NCBI GenBank assembly: GCA_029931535.1
Contig: JAQPZY010001521.1
Coordinates: forward strand, 934,001-998,000
DNA from: Margaritifera margaritifera
Lineage: Eukaryota > Mollusca > Bivalvia > Unionida > Margaritiferidae
DNA: 64,000 nt
Direction: 5' to 3'
The stretch's first letter is position 1. Every line of letters starts with the position of its first letter. Shown here piece by piece: positions 49,101-59,736 of the stretch. A program made the translations under genes and the position numbers. The notes beneath the pieces were generated by a model. That model was not told the DNA's origin. It searched no databases and saw only the letters and a program-made list of their open reading frames with translations.

Positions 49101-49430
49101 TGGCTATTCTTTCTTCGAGTGTAGGATTAATTGCGTTCAAGTCACGGATGAGGTCCACGTCGGCGCGCTGACGCGCACGGATATAATTTGATGCTTTGTA
49201 CGCGAGATCGTGTATGTAACATGCGGTATCGACACGGTTTATATGTTCGTCTCTGGGCGCTGGTTAGCCGTGTTCCAGACCCGCAGTAATTGTATCCAAG
49301 GATATGTTTTTCCACCAGGATATTTACTCCACGGTGTCCCGGTGAGTTTCGTCAACGCGGCAGCTATATCACCACCGAGATTTCTTTTTCTTCATAAATG
49401 TACATTTCTTTGCTCCACAACGGGAACAAG
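49030..49430 (-). pseudogene. Phospholipase A2-like virion domain relic
   Basis: On the minus strand the frames contain a glycine-rich GYNYCGSGTRL segment (about 49300) and, in another frame, CYIHDLAYKA (about 49210), then IRARQRADVDLIRDLNAINP. HDxxY is the catalytic signature of PLA2-like domains found in parvovirus VP1 and in some Polinton/adintovirus proteins. At least two frameshifts and a stop (about 49110) break it. It lies immediately upstream of the integrase, with which it shares orientation. Confidence 0.6.
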
Positions 49431-49605
49431 TTCCAGCGATTGCGGCTCTGTTAGTATGTATTACAACCCGAGTTGGATTTGCGGTACGTGTTTTCATGTG
49501 GCATCGCACACAACATGAAGGCATGATGATAAGTTATACAACACTTGACATTTAATACGGCATCACGAAAGAGAAATTTTTTTCACCGTCAGTGACTTTT
49601 CTGCG

Positions 49606-50300
49606 TTGACAAAACCCAGACCACCCAAGCACAGCGACGTATATCCAAACTCGGTTCTAGCGCTAATCATTGGCCCGGCCGGATCTAGGAAAACTCAACT
49701 GTTGTTGAATCTGATTATGCTATGGTTTAAGTGGGATCGGTTTATGTCATTGCGCCATCGGCGAACGATTAGCTGTACAACGTACACAGAGATTTCGCGG
49801 ACGCGCTTGAGTCGTCGTCAAGTAGTGAACCTGCTGTCCAGTTCTTTTCCACGATTGATGAAGCTCCCGCCTTTGACGACCTCGACCCGGAGCATAATAA
49901 TCTTGTCGTGTAGGACGATATGATGCTTGACCGGCAAGACAACACAGCGAGAGTGTTTTCGAGAGGTTGTCACAAGAACGCAGACGTGATCTATATGACA
50001 CAAATACACGCACACGTGCCCAAAGTGATCCAAAACAACTGCAACATGCTGATGATATTTCGTGGGGTTGACGTGCACGGGCTCGCAAATATTCATTGGA
50101 CCTGGTGTGCAGTCGATGCTTCGTGGGATGAGTTTCAGAATATGTTTGCGCGGGTCACCCAGGACCCGTATAGTTTTTACGATTTACTTAACCGGAGCTT
50201 CCAGCTCTACCTCCCGAAGAAGAAAGTGTTGCTCGGGTCCGGACGCGAATGCGTCTCACACGAACGGTTCTCACGCGAACGCGTGTCACAAATCAATTTA
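49606..50300 (+). pseudogene. Genome-packaging ATPase relic (A32/FtsK-HerA type)
   Basis: The first frame starts with a Walker A region, LIIGPAGSRKTQLLLNL, at 49662. The canonical Gly before Lys is Arg. After a frame change, 49845-49920 carries the segment leading to Walker B, interrupted by TAG at 49911. The frame from 49920 reads DDMMLDRQDNTARVFSRGCH, then VIYMTQIHAHVPKVIQNNC (sensor-type MTQ) and DPYSFYDL. This order is that of the PRD1/adenovirus-lineage packaging ATPase. It would pump DNA into the capsid. At least three lesions. Confidence 0.85.
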
Positions 50301-50714
50301 ATGACAATGATAAAGATATACAATGACAAAACCCGCCAGCGATGTCATAGCATAGGCTGCTAATCGATGCCGCTAGCGCGCCCGCTAATAACTGGAACTT
50401 CTCCGCGATTACATAGATGCCCGCGAACGTGTCCGAGATATGCTTTAGTCGCAACAATCCGCACGGTAGGACCTCACAGCGGGCGTTAAACAAACGTTTT
50501 CACCGCTGATCAAACCAACAAAAAGATTGCAGCCGCGACTGATGCAACCGCGTCACAAGTGACAGCGATGATGGGAACGAACAAACAACCTGGTCCGATC
50601 CAGTGTGCGCCAGCACAATTGGCACAACTTTAAAAACGCGTAGAGGAAATACAAGAGGATGTCGGAGAGGCACTTATGAATCTTCCATAAGAACAACAAC
50701 CGTATCAATCAAAG

Positions 50715-51206
50715 TTGTCAAAACCACCTAAACAATTTAAGGAACAGGCACGGCAAATGATATTAGACAATCCCTTAAAGTTTGCCGCTAACATACCCGA
50801 CAATTGCAAAGAATTAATGTTGAAGCATGAACTACTCGGGGATACGCGCCCCGGTTACCTCAAAAGGGAATTGGCCCGATGGCTATTCAATGAGTGGACC
50901 GATAATACTATGTGGACCGAGTTTGATAAGATCGTTTACATGTATATAACCGTAGGTGCAGAAAAGACTGAGGCATACAGGAATAATTTTATCCGTACAC
51001 ACAATAAATTCTTGCAAAACGGGGCTCAGTTTACGGAGGAGGATCTGCCTCCCAAGGAGAATGTGTCTTCCGCGGACGATGAAGTCATCTTAAAAGACTC
51101 TCCAGGGAAGGATGCTGAACCTCTCAAAGAAGACCCACAGACGTACAAACGTGGAAGATGTCTTGGCCTGGGAAGTGGAACCGTGGACGCAAACGCAAAA
51201 CAGTAA
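50715..51206 (+). CDS. Polinton ORF, 163 codons, unknown
   Basis: One of the longest intact frames in the element. The predicted protein is helical, with KFAANIPDNCKELMLKHELL and WLFNEWTDNTMWTEFDKIVY. The acidic, proline-containing tail suggests a flexible end. No family recognised. It is followed by an overlapping 116-codon frame (51158-51508). It sits between the ATPase and minor-capsid genes, so a structural or scaffold role is possible but unproved. Confidence 0.45.
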   Translation: MSKPPKQFKEQARQMILDNPLKFAANIPDNCKELMLKHELLGDTRPGYLKRELARWLFNEWTDNTMWTEFDKIVYMYITVGAEKTEAYRNNFIRTHNKFLQNGAQFTEEDLPPKENVSSADDEVILKDSPGKDAEPLKEDPQTYKRGRCLGLGSGTVDANAKQ

Positions 51207-51508
51207 AACCGTACATGAGAACTAGCATCTCGTGCAAGACGGCTTTGATGGCTTCACCACTCACGTCCCGGTCCGAATGCATGTCTGTAGACGAGCAGGT
51301 AAATGAACTCGTGGATCGACTAGAAACCCTCGTGGGGTCATTTTGCTCCGGCAATAACGCGCCAGAAGTCATCAATGAGGCCACATCGATTTGTCAGCGG
51401 TTGCTCACCGGGAGTATTATGGACTCAAAATCGTTTCGCTGGTTGATGCAAGAACTCATTGAAGACATCAATGATGTATACAACACTAACACCGACGATG
51501 AGTTCTGA
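51158..51508 (+). CDS. Polinton ORF, 116 codons, unknown
   Basis: It overlaps the previous frame by about 50 bases, and the point of overlap may be an old frameshift joining the two into one gene. A helical segment (DEQVNELVDRLETLVGSF) is followed by an acidic C-terminus ending NTNTDDEF. Unrecognised. Confidence 0.4.
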   Translation: MSWPGKWNRGRKRKTVKPYMRTSISCKTALMASPLTSRSECMSVDEQVNELVDRLETLVGSFCSGNNAPEVINEATSICQRLLTGSIMDSKSFRWLMQELIEDINDVYNTNTDDEF

Positions 51509-51539
51509 GGAGCTTCCCATTCTTCTCTGAATCTTTGCC

Positions 51540-52310
51540 ACGATGCAGCGTGTTGTTGCAAATACAACTCCGAGTGTCACCTCGATGATTACAATCTCGT
51601 CTACGAAATCAGAATTTTATTTGGTTTTCCGACGGCAATTAATGCGGGGGAAGATTGCACATTCGAGATCGCACTAGCGTCGCTGCGTTTGTATTACAGT
51701 TCGCCTAATATCCGATCGTAGCCGTTCGGGGGCCTCCCCGCGAATGCATCGCTCGTGTTTTCGGCAGAGGGTGGTCACGAAGGTACCTTGAGCGTTGTAG
51801 AACTTCCCACAGGCGCGTACGAGATTGAAACGATCAATGATGAGATCCGACGGAGGATCACATTGGTGACCGGAAAAGACCCTAATATTTTCATACGCGA
51901 GCAAATGCCTACACTTAGCTCTGTTATCTCGATTAAGTCTCCAAAGTACGCGGTTGACATCGCACAGTCGTCGCTGGGAACAGTTCTCCTTTGGCCAGAA
52001 TATTATTCCCCAAATCAATGAATTCTGCACGTGCAATACCTGCCGGTAGAAATCACAATATCTCGCCAAACATTGTCAGGATCACTTCAAGTTAATCTAA
52101 CCTGTGACGCCATCAATGGTTGTTACCGAGCGAACCTTTCAGGTTCATCATTGCTTCTCAAGGTTACATATTGTTCGGATTCTCCCCGGATGAGCCCCCG
52201 GGTGATCTGCTCTCGATTACTCCCGCGACGCCCGTGTATCTTCCATGTATTAATCCCCAGTTGAGACACCTTTGTTTTTCCGCGATCGACTGCGACGATT
52301 GGTGACTCGG
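51540..52310 (+). pseudogene. Minor capsid (penton-like) protein relic
   Basis: Frames at 51590-51720, 51755-52021 and 52120-52305 follow one another with shifts. The middle one contains VELPTGAYEIETINDEIRR, a beta-rich pattern that I associate with the small jelly-roll or penton-type proteins encoded next to the capsid protein in animal Polinton-like elements. The last one has an FSPDEPPGDLLS segment. The assignment is by pattern memory and gene order. Confidence 0.5.
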
Positions 52311-52339
52311 GCACCGCCGCAGCCAAAGAAGCGCTTTAC

Positions 52340-52980
52340 AGATAGTATGTACTTCTGAGAGAGTGGCAGGTGTAAGGGAGAGTTGTTTGAATTTGCAACA
52401 TGCACAATGAAGAGAATGTTGGCATACCGCTATGCTATTCCATGTACTGTGCCTGAAATTTCTTTACATATTGTACTTGTAGAAATTTTACATGATCTAA
52501 GCACACAGCTGACAAAAATGGCTACTCCAAAGTACTCGAAAAATCAGCCTGAATTAGTCCAAAGTACACTATTTTTAACAGTTATTAAAATAGGGAAAAC
52601 GAATTTTGCCAGAGTAGGCAATACCAGCTTCTGAAAGTACAATGAATGAATTACAAATATCTCAAAAGTAAAAAAGTTATCGGCTCTCTTTTTTTACAAT
52701 TTACCTTTGAAGTCCAAGAAGTGAAAATGACCAAGCGGAGTTAACAGTTTTTGATAGGTGCACATATAAAGTAATACCAAGCTGTATACTCTATAACCCA
52801 AATTACACCATTCAATCATACACGAAAATAAAGATAATTAAAAGTTCTTTTAATAATACCTAAGATAGACAATTTTCTTTTTTTTTTTTTAAATAGCCAG
52901 GATAACCAGCGATGAAAACCTGGGAAATTATTTTTCTTTAAAAATCTAAACCTATGCAAAAAACGAACATGTAGAGCGCC
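52340..52980. other. AT-rich island inside the Polinton
   Basis: Composition changes from about 50 percent GC to strongly AT-rich for some 630 bp, with no element-type coding. This looks like a later insertion or replaced segment. No clear inverted ends or target duplication could be identified. The 83-codon frame at 52383-52634 has no known domain. Confidence 0.5.
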
Positions 52981-53015
52981 ACCCAAAAGCTGTTGCACTT
53001 CCTTCGACGACAGCA

Positions 53016-53195
53016 ATGCCAGCGCCGATTAGTAAAATCATCAACGAAGCCGCTCAACAACGTCTGTCCGAGTTGGCGCAAGCCAGCGCCGATTCAGTGA
53101 TTGCAAATGCGGCAATGGGCAGCGGATTACGATTATGGACTTGTCTGGACGACAAAGACACCAAAAAGGTATTAGACGAAACCGATAATGTATAA
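53016..53195 (+). pseudogene. N-terminal remnant of the major-capsid gene region
   Basis: ATG 53016 opens a 59-codon Ala-rich helical frame (INEAAQQRLSELAQASADSV) ending at TAA 53193-53195. It lies immediately before the major-capsid-like frames and may be either a separate small ORF or the start of that gene. Confidence 0.4.
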
Positions 53196-54390
53196 ACAAT
53201 GGCAAAATTTGAAGACGTGTTCGATCTCGCGTTTGACATGGCCGCGCCGTGAAGATAGATCGAAGTGTCTAAGATTTTCAGTATAATTCGTACCTGAATA
53301 GGGACTCCAATCAACAAAAATTGACTTACAAGTGCAGGACACGTCGTGATATTTTCTCCTGTGTGAGGCCTTCTTGGAAATCGATGGAAAACTTGTACAT
53401 AATGACGACGCCGGTACCAATTACGCCGTCGGTACCAAGATTGGATTTGTTAACAACGGCATCATAGCGTTGCTCAGCAGCGCACGTTATCTCATCGACG
53501 GAAAGGAAATCAAAGCCTGTTTGGACAATATCGATGTTGCCACGAAGATTATCGGAATCACCCGTTACAGCGACGATTGCGCAAAATCCGCTTTTCCGTC
53601 TATGATGTTTCACAAAAATAGATCCGACCATGCATATCATTTCCAGTAAGAACATAGGCGACCTATAAAAAAAAAACACTACTCACTGGCATCAACCTGA
53701 ATTATAACCTTGGTTTTGCGCAGCGTCGATGACAACTTCATGGAGTCTTGCTGTCGTTTTCGTGTGCAATTCCTCTCAGTCATATAATCGGTATTTGCAG
53801 AGATGTCCGCAAGGCTATTTTCGGAGCCAAACACACAGTCATGTTATACCGAAAACAAGGGAATTTGGTATGACGACGTAGTCGATGATACTAAAACTGA
53901 GTTATCGAAATTAACATTATGAATGCCTGTGATAACCCATTCGGTGGATACAGAAATGCGTTTGTTGCCCTTTATGGGCTCCGGAGGCACGTCAACACTG
54001 TCGTTTCACACGCTCACCACAGACTCGACAGAAAGCAGCGTTCAGCAGTTTTAATGGCAAATAAGTACCCAACGAAGAGTCAACACACCAAAACACGTCA
54101 TTGTCTCTTTTCAAGATAATGCTCGGGTGAACGGAGGACAGCGCTATAGTAAGATAATATTTGACCGGTTAGGAGTGTCTGCAGTTTCTTTGACGTTAAA
54201 CAGTCATCAAGAACCCTCTGAAGAAATTTTCCTTGACTCCACAAACAATCATGTTGCACGTACATATCACAAGCTGTGGTCGTATATGCACCGACATAAA
54301 AAGGTTGACACTGGTCCGCAGATTTCTCAGTATGACTTTGCTAAATTTTGTATCCGATTTATCACTTTTCGTTGGAACACCTAAACCATT
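53196..54390 (+). pseudogene. Major capsid-like protein relic
   Basis: Three separated frames on the + strand carry a capsid-type beta-rich protein: 53374-53649 (KLVHNDDAGTNYAVGTKIGF, then AKSAFPSMMFHK), 53919-54119, and 54050-54384 (RRVNTPKHVIVSFQDNA, then VSLTLNSHQEPSEEIFLD). I take this as the double-jelly-roll hexon of Polinton/adintovirus type because of its size, position before the protease, and the PKHVIVSFQ-type block typical of animal Polinton capsids. Several frameshifts and stops (for example at 53647, where AT-rich DNA follows) make it inactive. Confidence 0.6.
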
Positions 54391-54561
54391 ACAGACAGTC
54401 TCTGATCGGCATGCATTTGCATGCAACTATAACTCAGGTCTCCGTCGAGAATTACAGATGCATTGCTGTAATTCTCTCGGACAAGACTCTGTTGCTGGCG
54501 CGCCAGTGGATAATTCGTAATTGTTTTCATGAACTTGTGATTGAACCTGTTGCGTTTTCAA

Positions 54562-55917
54562 ATAACAATGTCATACCACGAACTTAAGGTTGGTCTTAAC
54601 CAAAACCAGCTTGCGAAAATAAAGAGCGCAATAAAATAATTTGTATGGGGTGTTACGACTCTATGGTCTAAGAAAAATGTAACAGAAAGAAAGTGAAACC
54701 AACAAATCAAGCAATTTATTTCTAGGCAATTAAAATGAAGATGCAAAAGACACTTACAGTAATGTGAATTAAAATCCAAAGAATCAAATAATTCTAAGTG
54801 TCCTAATTACAAATCCAAAAATATAGAATGTTCCGAATGAATGTCTGTATCCTTGAATGTGTTGATGTGCTAATGGTCTTTAATGTCCTGATGTGCCAGT
54901 AGTCTTTAATATGCTGATATGCCAAAAAGAAGCACTCCAAAATATCTTTGAATAAGTTCACAAAAATCCCAAAATCATCAATTCAGAATCCAAAATCCAA
55001 AGTCTATGAGCACTTGTATAATCCAATGAATATTTTAAATAATTCCTCTCTCAGAATTTGGAATGATTTTCCACAACTGTAATGGCTCTTTAAAAGACTG
55101 ATGGTAAGGTCGAAACTGAACAACTGTTCACTAAACATGGTATATATAAAGATAGGTCACATGACAGAATGTTCTAGAATACTAAATGGTCTATGATTTT
55201 TGACACATAGCTCTAATGAAATTTTGGTTTTATCTGTAAACAAAATCAACCTTGACCTCAAATTGAATCAACAACTTGTTTACCAAAACCATCCTTGAAC
55301 TCAAATACTAAGTAAACAACCTAATTCAAGGACAATAGTTAAACATGTCAAACATTATACTTAATATTAAGGTTTAAGCAAATATTAAAGTCAAGAAACA
55401 TTTATAATTTTCTAAAATATTTATAATATTATATAAACATCATATATAACAGGGGTTATACTGAAACTTTCTCCGGCAAACCTGACCGGAATGTCTCCGT
55501 GTGGCTAACCCAAACACAACTTGTTCAGCTCAAGGTTGCCAAACAAAAGAACACCTCTGTAGCATTAAAGTTGTCGAAGTCGGCGATGACGCAAATGCAA
55601 AAGAGCGGTGGAATATTTTCATTTTTCGCGGTGAGTCCAGCGTTGTTGGTGGCTGCGACTCACATGATTGCAAAACTGGTTGCGTTAGGGGCCCTCAGCG
55701 ACGTATCTGGGATGGATGCGCAAAGGCGCTTGGAGACGGACCTTTCATGTCTCGAAAAAAAGGAAAAGGTCTTCGACTACCCGGAACGACTAGAAATGAA
55801 GAGGTCTTCGGTTGTGGCATCGCCGTTGATGGCCGCAGTGCGTCCGCTGAACAATTTTTATTTACTCACGATGACAAAATCAATCAAACGCTCCTGAGGC
55901 GTCTTTATTCGTTATGA
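54562..55917 (+). pseudogene. Small basic core/pX-like protein gene, split by a solo LTR
   Basis: A frame opening at about ATG 54570 runs toward the LTR that begins at 54651 and meets a stop just before it. Related sequence resumes right after the LTR at 55456 and runs to 55897, with an alternative frame to 55917. The second part has VWLTQTQLVQLKVAKQ, then KSAMTQMQKSGGIFSFF, then an Ala/Val/Leu-rich amphipathic stretch. The alternative frame has KKGKGLRLPGTTRN. This arrangement (L..L..A repeats, K-rich, GG followed by a membrane-active helix) is what I associate with adenovirus pX/pVI-like virion proteins of adintoviruses. Confidence 0.55.
54651..55451 (+). mobile_element. Solo LTR 2, inserted in the Polinton
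   Basis: An 801-bp TG..CA element (TGTTACGACT to ATAACA) flanked by GGGG at 54647-54650 and 55452-55455. It contains a TATA box (gtatatataaag) at about 55139 and no coding sequence. It shares words with solo LTR 1, and its last ~115 bp recur inverted at 25103-25223. It interrupts a Polinton gene, so it arrived later than the element. Confidence 0.85.
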
Positions 55918-55927
55918 ACTTGCGTCG

Positions 55928-56284
55928 ATGATTCTCCGCACGTGGGAAACCGGAATTGTTAACCTGGATTCGACAAGAGGACCTGAAACTTATTGGGTGG
56001 CATACTCGGTGACGCCTAAACATCTTTTTTATTTTGACTCGTATGGGCTTGCACCGCCATACGAAGTCGTTGATTATTTATACAGACGTTTCTGGGGTGT
56101 CCGCGCGCCACCGCTGTTTTATTTAACACTACCGTTGCAAACTCGCGCAGACGGCCCAATATGTGGTCATCTCGTTCACCGACACCACAAAGGCTTGTCG
56201 ACGCTACGTTGTCACTTAGAAACTACGCTTAACGTATGTAAAATGCCTGTTAACATTTACGGACAAACAAGCGCAGCAACCTGA
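55928..56284 (+). pseudogene. Adenain-like cysteine protease, catalytic His lost
   Basis: A 118-codon frame with the order of a Polinton/adenovirus maturation protease: TGIVNLDSTRG, then ETYWVAYSV, then YFDSYGLAPPYEV, then QTRADGPICGHLV. The Asp of FDSYG and the Cys of ICGH correspond to catalytic positions. The catalytic His that should precede WVAY is Tyr (TAT at about 55990). The enzyme would cleave virion precursors; without His it should be inactive. The frame is otherwise open, making this one of the better preserved genes, but the N-terminal ~15 residues and the C-terminus look short or frame-changed. Confidence 0.8.
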
Positions 56285-56296
56285 CGCGGCGCCGAT

Positions 56297-57221
56297 GTGC
56301 ATCTGACCTGGTTTGCCACCAAAGCCGATTTGATCCATTTAAGCAGCCGGATTGTTATTGAAGTCGACCCGGGCGAACTTGTGATTTTGCAAGACAAAAC
56401 CGGAAAACTTAAAACATCCAACGTAGACATCAACGACGTTGTTATGAAGCCGCGAGGCGCCATCGCAAAAGACCTGGCTGAAATCACTGAGAACCATGGA
56501 ATCAGATAATCTGGTGTGTCGGTTGATTTCATCAAAGACTACGTCGATGCAAATACAAAATCGAAAATTAACAAATCCGGCGATGAATTGAGTGGAGATC
56601 TTATCATGAACAGAAACCGATTTCGACGAATGCAAGAGCCCATGGACGATACTGATGCTGCGACAAAACAATATTTGAACGGAAAAATCTCTCAGAAACA
56701 GCCTGACTTACCAAAAATTGACTCGAATTCTGTCCTGCTAAGTAGTCCACGTACTGGCCTACATTGGGAGCGTTATATTTAGTTTGTGGCCGACAACGGT
56801 AAATTAACACGCAAAATTATGAGGTATCCTGATGGTGGATTGGAACTTGGTCTGCCACGAGCAGCAATAACCTCTGGAGTATACGAGGTAGGGTCTTTAA
56901 TGATTCCGGGGTTGTTTAGGGATGTTTTGGACTGAAGACTTAATGCTAATAGAACTGGATATTATTTCTTCATCGTGTACGCGTCCACCAACACATGGGG
57001 GTCTATCAGTATTCGATTACTAGGTGAACTACCTAAAACGGAAGGTCCCAGGAACTCGGTCGAAGATTTCAAGAACATCATACAAAATAGATACTAGAAA
57101 TTCTTTATTTAAGTCAGTTGCCAATGATAAGAGAATTTTTTCAGCTGCAGCCTCGTTTAGAATGAACGCCATGGAAGGAATCGAGATTCAAGGGATCCAT
57201 ATTGAGGAACAAGTGCTATAA
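56297..57221 (+). pseudogene. Fibre-like protein relic
   Basis: Frames 56297-56509 and 56516-56782 are separated by one TAA (56507). The second contains ELSGDLIMNRNRFRRMQEPM and DDTDAATKQYLNGK, the GDL.M..N.I..L..P...TDAATK pattern of phage and viral fibre/collar repeats. Further related frames to about 57221 have stops. The protein would form a receptor-binding or surface fibre. Confidence 0.6.
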
Positions 57222-57249
57222 ACCGTCTTTGGTATTTGTATTTGAAGAT

Positions 57250-57777
57250 CGCTAATCTTGTTTATATGGCGGACGCGTCGATTTTAGAATTTGTTGCGAG
57301 CGATGAAGGAGCTGAATCGGTGTGTTGGATTAGCTAGGAGAGCATGCTGGCATCGACGACAAATTTGTGCTTCTTGTTGATGAATATTTGCGTGACAACG
57401 GTATTAACAGACCCTCGTATACAATCAAATATAAAGTTGTCGATGGTCAGATAGAAATCGACAGTTGGGACCAGCCTGATGTACCAATACCTACTCGAGG
57501 CCAGCTTGGAATCATCGCATTAGCACCCGAAAACGCCCGGTCACTGATTACACCGGCGGTACTGAAAACATGCAGGAATTGTTTGTACAACGATCAAGTG
57601 GAATTCAGCGACAAATCCACCGCGATACAATTCTCCGTCAATTGTATCGAACCGTCAACATTAACCCAGACTGATATACACCAAAGATGCACTTGTCCGT
57701 GTTACCGTTCTTGGACAAAAACGAGAACGATCGTTGCCGATACCAAGCATGGGCGTTATCCATGTAGATCTAGGTAA
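57250..57777 (+). pseudogene. Polinton ORF, unknown
   Basis: A frame open from 57367 to 57777 (136 codons without an ATG at its start), preceded by related sequence from about 57267 with a stop near 57335. It contains SYTIKYKVVDGQIEIDSWDQ and is beta-rich. Family not recognised. By position it belongs to the structural cluster. Confidence 0.4.
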
Positions 57778-57843
57778 ACCTAAAAACATGCAAACACTCG
57801 CCGGAGATATAAATATTCCCAGAAAAATATTTTCTATGATTGC

Positions 57844-58290
57844 ATGGCAGTTGTACCTATAAAGAAAAATACATGGATGGAAGTGCGTGTGCGGGTTGCA
57901 CCCGGCCGCGATGCGTCTGAAATCACCAAAAAGACCATTGTGCTAGCGAAATATAAACGCGCGTGTGTTGTCGTGGATGCTATTTGCGGAATCGCCGCTA
58001 CGACCACCGTTGGCCTTAGTGTGGCTGTAATCACGACCACGGCATACGCATTGGATTTGCTGGCGGAGCTATACCGGTGGCGCTGGCAAAATATTTTCGT
58101 TACAGCTGCATCAACGAGTATGTGTTTATTCAGAAGTTCTCGCGGCCGCCCAAAGCAGCCTCAACACGATTAGTAACCTCTACTCAGTGGCTATCGAAGA
58201 AAAAACTATTACCACGGCAGAGTTCGAGACCGTGTTGGCGGGAATGGAAACTTACGACGACATCGTGCTCAGATACAAAACCGGATCGTA
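57844..58290 (+). pseudogene. Terminal Polinton gene: membrane-helix protein with helical C-terminus
   Basis: Frame 57844-58173 has a hydrophobic Gly/Ala/Val/Thr-rich segment (CGIAATTTVGLSVAVITTTA). After a frame change near 58060-58130, the sequence up to TAG 58288-58290 reads as a helical tail (SLNTISNLYSVAIEEKTI, then FETVLAGMETYDDIV). I recognise the type as a small hypothetical protein common at the ends of invertebrate Polinton-like elements. Its function is not known to me. Confidence 0.5.
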
Positions 58291-58349
58291 GCCCGGAGAC
58301 AGAATCGATACAGGGATGTGATTTATAGGCAGTAAAAGTCAAGTAAACA

Positions 58350-58498
58350 GTTGAGAAAGTGTAGCTTCCCCCCGAGGGGGGGTGGGGGGGGTGGGGTGAT
58401 TCTCGCGCGAGGAGCTCACGCGCACTCGCGAGAGACTTCGTCAGACCCGTGCGGTTGCCGCGGGGATTTACTTGCGTGTGCCACGGAGGCATAGTCAT
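58350..58498 (-). repeat. Polinton right terminal inverted repeat
   Basis: Inverted partner of 40341-40470. It has an added G-rich tract at 58367-58398 (four runs of three or more G), absent from both left ends. The element would span 40341-58498 (18.2 kb) using L1, or 44621-58498 (13.9 kb) using L2. Confidence 0.85.
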
Positions 58499-58512
58499 GG
58501 TACCCGATGGTC

Positions 58513-58515
<3 letters not shown>

Positions 58516-58564
<49 letters not shown>
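58516..58564. repeat. (GA)n microsatellite abutting the right terminus
   Basis: About 24 GA units beginning 18 bp outside the right terminal repeat. Confidence 0.97.
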
Positions 58565-58567
<3 letters not shown>

Positions 58568-59220
58568 TGATCTTGATTAGTTGAGGCAAAATTGACATAC
58601 TGACTGAGAAACCAACACATACTGAGAAATAAAGAGAGAACCGTGGTATTGGTTATAAAAAAAATAAAATAAAGCATCAAATAGATTACAGTCTGTGTAT
58701 GTCAAGGAAGTTACCGTTCGGCCTGCTCGTCTCCACAGGCTATTGCAACTTTATGTCTTTGGTATCGTGTAACACTGCAAAAAAAACAACAAAAAAATCC
58801 CATGGAAAGTGTACACATATAATTATAAGGACTCGGGTTCCTCTAGGTTACTTGGTGTAAGTTCAAGTTCAAGGTTTTCACCCAGCTCAAATTCTTTTTC
58901 TCTCTCACTCCACAGATTTCCACGTATTTTTGTCCTTAACGGCATGAATAAGAGAGAGAAATAAAAGGAAAAGCAGAGGGGATTTGGATGAAATTGTGTA
59001 ACATGTTTAATTCATTACAAAACGGGAATTAAGTTTTCATTATTTCTTTTCTTATTAATGATTAACAAGTGGATATTCATCATTCATCTAGAGAGTACAG
59101 AAGCAATAGTCTACTCTTGAAACCGTAATTATGTGCGTATTAAAACCATAATTATATGCGTATTTATACGCCATGCTCGAATTACAGTTGAAAAACCAAC
59201 AGTATTGGTATATGAAATTA
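58565..59220. other. Intergenic DNA
   Basis: AT-rich with no gene or strong repeat visible. Confidence 0.5.
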
Positions 59221-59222
59221 CG

Positions 59223-59350
<128 letters not shown>

Positions 59351-59557
59351 TAAAATATACACCAAGAGCGGAAAGTGCTATCCATGGATCCTACAGGAGA
59401 ATGCTTGATAACATTAGCAGAATTTTTAAATACGAATAAATAATATTATTATACAGGCTAGAGAATTTTATTTCATACTCTATGCGGTGTATATTTGTAA
59501 TCTTCTATAATAACTTCTATATACCTTGATTTCTCTAGTAGGAATCCAGACAGACTG

Positions 59558-59736
59558 TGTACTTAGATGAGAATTAATTACTGGGTCGACATGCGGGTAT
59601 GTCTACTTAGATGAGAAGTAATTACTGGGTCAACATGCGGGTATGTCTACTTAGATGAGAAGTAATTACTGGGTCAACATGCGGGTATGTCTACTTAGAT
59701 GAGAAGTAATTACTGGGTCAACATGCGGGTATGTCT
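59558..59736. repeat. 44-bp minisatellite, four copies
   Basis: Unit gtctacttagatgagaagta attactgggtcaacatgcgg gtat. The first copy is the most diverged. Confidence 0.97.
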
